DNA from: an uncultured Clostridia bacterium
GTDB lineage: Bacteria > Bacillota > Clostridia > Peptostreptococcales > Anaerovoracaceae
Length of the DNA stretch: 64,000 nucleotides
Assembly: GCA_934281605.1 (NCBI GenBank)
Contig: CAKQXD010000009.1
Span: forward strand, 1 to 64,000
Direction: 5' to 3'
Positions 61,454 through 64,000 of the stretch are shown here, one piece after another (within the stretch, counting starts at the first letter, position 1; every line of letters starts with the position of its first letter). The translations under genes and the position numbers were made by a program. The notes below the pieces were generated by a model that was not told the origin of the DNA, ran no database searches, and saw only the letters and a list, made by a program, of their open reading frames with translations.

Positions 61454-64000
61454 TCATTTCTCCTTCTTGTTTTGTTTTGCCCGCGCTTTTATCATTAGTA
61501 CTTCTATTCCAGTATGGGTGCGTCGGGCAATATATCCATTGTCAGAAAGATAATTGAGTACATCTTTCTTTTGAAACGGGACTCCACTTTCCGCAATAAC
61601 ATCTACAATCAGGTCATCAAAGCTGTCATAAATATTTTCTTTTTTGACCATCGCACCAACAACCGTATTCCTATTATATCCGCCATGCATCAGATAGTAG
61701 CGTTTGCTGTGAAAAGCCACATAATGCTCCAGAAGGTATGGCGTCCACGGATGAGAAGCTTCTGGGAAGATTCCAAAGTCTGTTATTTCCGGCAGAGCAA
61801 GATAGCTTCCCGTACAGAAGCGACCTAAGGCCTTGTCAGTCTCTTTTACCTGAAAGCTCACATCGTCTCTGGAAACAAACTGTTCCTGGCTGACTCTGGC
61901 AGCATTCTGGTATAAAGAATCAAAGTATATTGTCGAGCCCATGCTCTCCGCAAATGCAAGAAGCTCCGAAAGTGTGAAGCTTTCCTGTTCTTCGCCATAT
62001 GCGGCAAAAACATCGCTCATGGACAATTCCTTATCCTTGCCGCTGATAATATTCCCAGTAAAAGAGAATCTATCTCCCAGCTTATACTTGAGTTCATCCC
62101 TCCATCCGATCACAGAGAACATTGCGTTTCTCTCGTAGATGTACGGATACTTTCCCTTTATTGCGTCATAGAGCTCATTTCCACTGATAAAAGAATGTCT
62201 CTTAATCTCTTCATTGATGAGAGCCAGTATATTATCGAGTTCTTCCTCCGTCACAGAGAACGAATCCGCATGGAAGTACTCTCCCTTGCTGTTTCGCACG
62301 AATTCACCATTTGTACCTAAAAGTGTCCTGATGCGGTCGGAAGGTATATGGGAAAGTGCCTTGCAAAGATCATCCACTTCCATAGGCAAGCCATGTTCTT
62401 TAAGGCAGATGCGGACATCATCTATAGGATTAACCGATGACTGCTTCTCGTTTGACAGGTAGCTCCTTGCCATGAAGTACTTGTCTCTAGCCATGTATGT
62501 GATATAAGCTTTCAGCATTTCCGCGTCATAAATGTTCTGATCAAGAAAATCCTCCGAGAATTCTTTGAAAAGGGCCTCATAATATACTACAGTCTTTCCT
62601 TCTTCAAAGTTTTTGTCGAGAAAGTCAAACAGCCTATTCCGCAATTCCGCGCTTAACATCGTTTCTGGAGCATAGACACGCCCCTCGTGTTCTATGCCGC
62701 ATTGACTGATTATCTTCTTAACTTCACCAGGCTCCTGCTCCAACGCATACCCGTTGATTTCCTCAAAGTAGCGACGGAATTTTTTCATTTCAATGGATGA
62801 ACCCAAGCGGTATCCACGTGGAAAGTTTTGTATAAGCACAGTTTCGTAAGGCTCTACATCCACTTGAACAGAATCTTTCTCAGGCATGGTATTCATTCTT
62901 TTCACAGAAGAGGCTTTGTCCGGCACCGTCCAGTCTTCTCCCAGATACGCCATCAGCTTTGTGATGGCTGCGCGGAACCGATTGTGCTGAACCTCATTTT
63001 TTTCAATAAACTCCATATCGCTAAAAAGAGCATCTGCTGTTTTTCTTGCTTCTTCCGCTATTGCACCAAGAAGGCTGACGGACTCAAGCATATGCTCCGC
63101 TGCGTACTTTTCTGCACCACGAATCGCAGAGACATATCCTCTGCATGACGCCTCTGCCATATGCTGATCATTCATCATCCATTGGTAGAATTCCTCTTTG
63201 TCATCCCGTTTATATTTTCTATCCGTTGCAGTTGTAGTTGGCTTATCATCAATATCATCGTCACCACGCTTGATATATGTGATTACGATATTCTCATAAT
63301 CCACAGAGCACTGATCCAGCAGCCATTTGATAGCCCGCATAATATCAAGAGCACTGCGGTTTGCTTCGATATGGTAATTCCGCATGACTTTCTTCGGTGC
63401 AGCGAGCAACTCCGTGTGTGCGTCATCCACAAGCCATACCTTTGTCCGTCCGCACTGGCTGTCCTTTCGAAGCTTTTTAAATGTATCCGGGTAATCATCT
63501 ATCAGCTGCCTGCACAAATCTGCATAAAGTGTGCGCCATGATTTTTCCTGTATTTCGTTTCCAAAGTACGATAATGCCACCGGCTTGGTAAATGCCATAT
63601 TGGGTATAGCCGTCAGATCCATTATCCTAACACCGACTTGATCTTCCACCTGTTTCATTATCGCCGTGGAAGTTTCTCTGCTTTTCTCAAACAGCTTGTT
63701 TTCTTTTTCAATCGGCATCCGTACTTCTGCCGATGACGCTCCATCCTGAGCGTACTGGATGAGATAATTCAGAGCAGAATTTATCCTTCCCATCTGCCTT
63801 TCATGCGTGAACTTAAATACCTTGTTTTGTTCAATATTGCTGCGGATCTTCTTAAAAACAGCAATATCTATATTCTCATAAAGAGATCTTTTCACGATTC
63901 TCGCTTTCTTCATCTGTTGTTCTATTTCCTGAAACACCATATACAACTCTGAAAGCTGTGCCGGTGAAACCCTTTTCGAAAACCAGGACATAAAAGCCGC
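61454..64000 (-). CDS. Large protein of unknown function, first visible gene of the BREX operon (partial)
   Basis: The frame stays open to the window edge, and no ribosome site precedes the ATG at 63991, so the N-terminus probably lies outside; 849 codons are visible. I recognise no family. The N-terminal part is helical (about residues 1-130); a stretch near 285 reads CRGYVSAIRGAEKYAAEHML. From about 560 there are repeats of a winged-helix-like style (ERNAMFSVIGWRDELKYK, GKEYF-like GEYFHADSFSVTEEELDNIL). A four-base gap to brxP makes it part of the operon. It could be a DNA-binding effector, a helicase tail or a new BREX component. Confidence 0.65.
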   Translation of the reverse strand, partial: AAFMSWFSKRVSPAQLSELYMVFQEIEQQMKKARIVKRSLYENIDIAVFKKIRSNIEQNKVFKFTHERQMGRINSALNYLIQYAQDGASSAEVRMPIEKENKLFEKSRETSTAIMKQVEDQVGVRIMDLTAIPNMAFTKPVALSYFGNEIQEKSWRTLYADLCRQLIDDYPDTFKKLRKDSQCGRTKVWLVDDAHTELLAAPKKVMRNYHIEANRSALDIMRAIKWLLDQCSVDYENIVITYIKRGDDDIDDKPTTTATDRKYKRDDKEEFYQWMMNDQHMAEASCRGYVSAIRGAEKYAAEHMLESVSLLGAIAEEARKTADALFSDMEFIEKNEVQHNRFRAAITKLMAYLGEDWTVPDKASSVKRMNTMPEKDSVQVDVEPYETVLIQNFPRGYRLGSSIEMKKFRRYFEEINGYALEQEPGEVKKIISQCGIEHEGRVYAPETMLSAELRNRLFDFLDKNFEEGKTVVYYEALFKEFSEDFLDQNIYDAEMLKAYITYMARDKYFMARSYLSNEKQSSVNPIDDVRICLKEHGLPMEVDDLCKALSHIPSDRIRTLLGTNGEFVRNSKGEYFHADSFSVTEEELDNILALINEEIKRHSFISGNELYDAIKGKYPYIYERNAMFSVIGWRDELKYKLGDRFSFTGNIISGKDKELSMSDVFAAYGEEQESFTLSELLAFAESMGSTIYFDSLYQNAARVSQEQFVSRDDVSFQVKETDKALGRFCTGSYLALPEITDFGIFPEASHPWTPYLLEHYVAFHSKRYYLMHGGYNRNTVVGAMVKKENIYDSFDDLIVDVIAESGVPFQKKDVLNYLSDNGYIARRTHTGIEVLMIKARAKQNKKEK

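Noticed and set aside
1..64000. tRNA, rRNA, tmRNA or phage structural genes
   Set aside because: No cloverleaf, CCA-ended gene or rRNA signature, and no capsid, tail or integrase motif was seen on either strand; a tRNAscan/Infernal run would settle it.

Overview
This 64-kb window looks like a chromosome segment of a spore-forming gut-type member of the Clostridia (Bacillota). It carries spoVT, spoIIID next to an mbl-type MreB gene, a SpoVB-like flippase, feoAB with the small Cys-rich Feo partner, and strong AGGAGG ribosome sites with TTGACA/TATAAT promoters throughout. Most genes lie on the minus strand. I cannot name the genus from sequence alone.

Layout. 0.1-10 kb: MFS permease, DUF421-DUF4363 pair, CapA-like protein, RqcP-like S4 protein, flavin split-barrel protein, HU, then an envelope operon of cardiolipin synthase, MTA/SAH deaminase and SpoVB-like flippase. 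10-18 kb: spoVT, then a proteostasis operon tig-clpP-clpX-lon-engB-DUF1232-hpt. 18-27 kb: MnmM-like methyltransferase, feoA-feoB-Cys-rich protein, CYTH and hotdog proteins, an HMA metal-binding membrane protein, argF, a THUMP RNA methylase, mbl and spoIIID. 27-33.6 kb: pyrG, an orphan DNA methyltransferase, a secreted CHAP-SH3b protein with a frameshifted signal peptide, yqeY, rpsU and a HIT protein. 33.6-38.5 kb: one operon encoding a TasA/SipW-type surface fibre system. 38.6-48.2 kb: mtaB, an M23-polysaccharide deacetylase fusion, a hairpin-rich zone with two orphan genes, an alpha/beta hydrolase with an AraC regulator and an APC permease, and rsmE.

48.2-64 kb is a defence island. After a decayed C-terminal scrap of a DNA methyltransferase and a DUF1016 nuclease gene comes a tight seven-gene operon, read right to left: a large unrecognised protein cut by the window edge, a PAPS-reductase/ferredoxin/DUF4007 protein (BrxP), BrxC/PglY-type ATPase, PglZ, a short BrxL, a small CxxC protein and a cysteine desulfurase. 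This is the type 4 BREX gene set plus a dedicated sulfur donor, so a sulfur-based DNA mark is the likely chemistry. The unknown large protein and the CxxC protein are the best candidates for undescribed components.

Two genome-level signals stand out. The octamer CTTTGCAG/CTGCAAAG occurs about 28 times by eye in the first 47.5 kb, in all reading frames and sometimes as inverted pairs forming intergenic hairpins, and not once in the island. A GTTAG-N6-CTAAC palindrome lies over the promoters of feoA and of the HMA gene, with a near copy before feoB, and suggests an unreported metal regulon. Sampled lines of the island are also A+T-richer (about 37% GC in one 60-base line near 56.1 kb against 57% near 25.6 kb).
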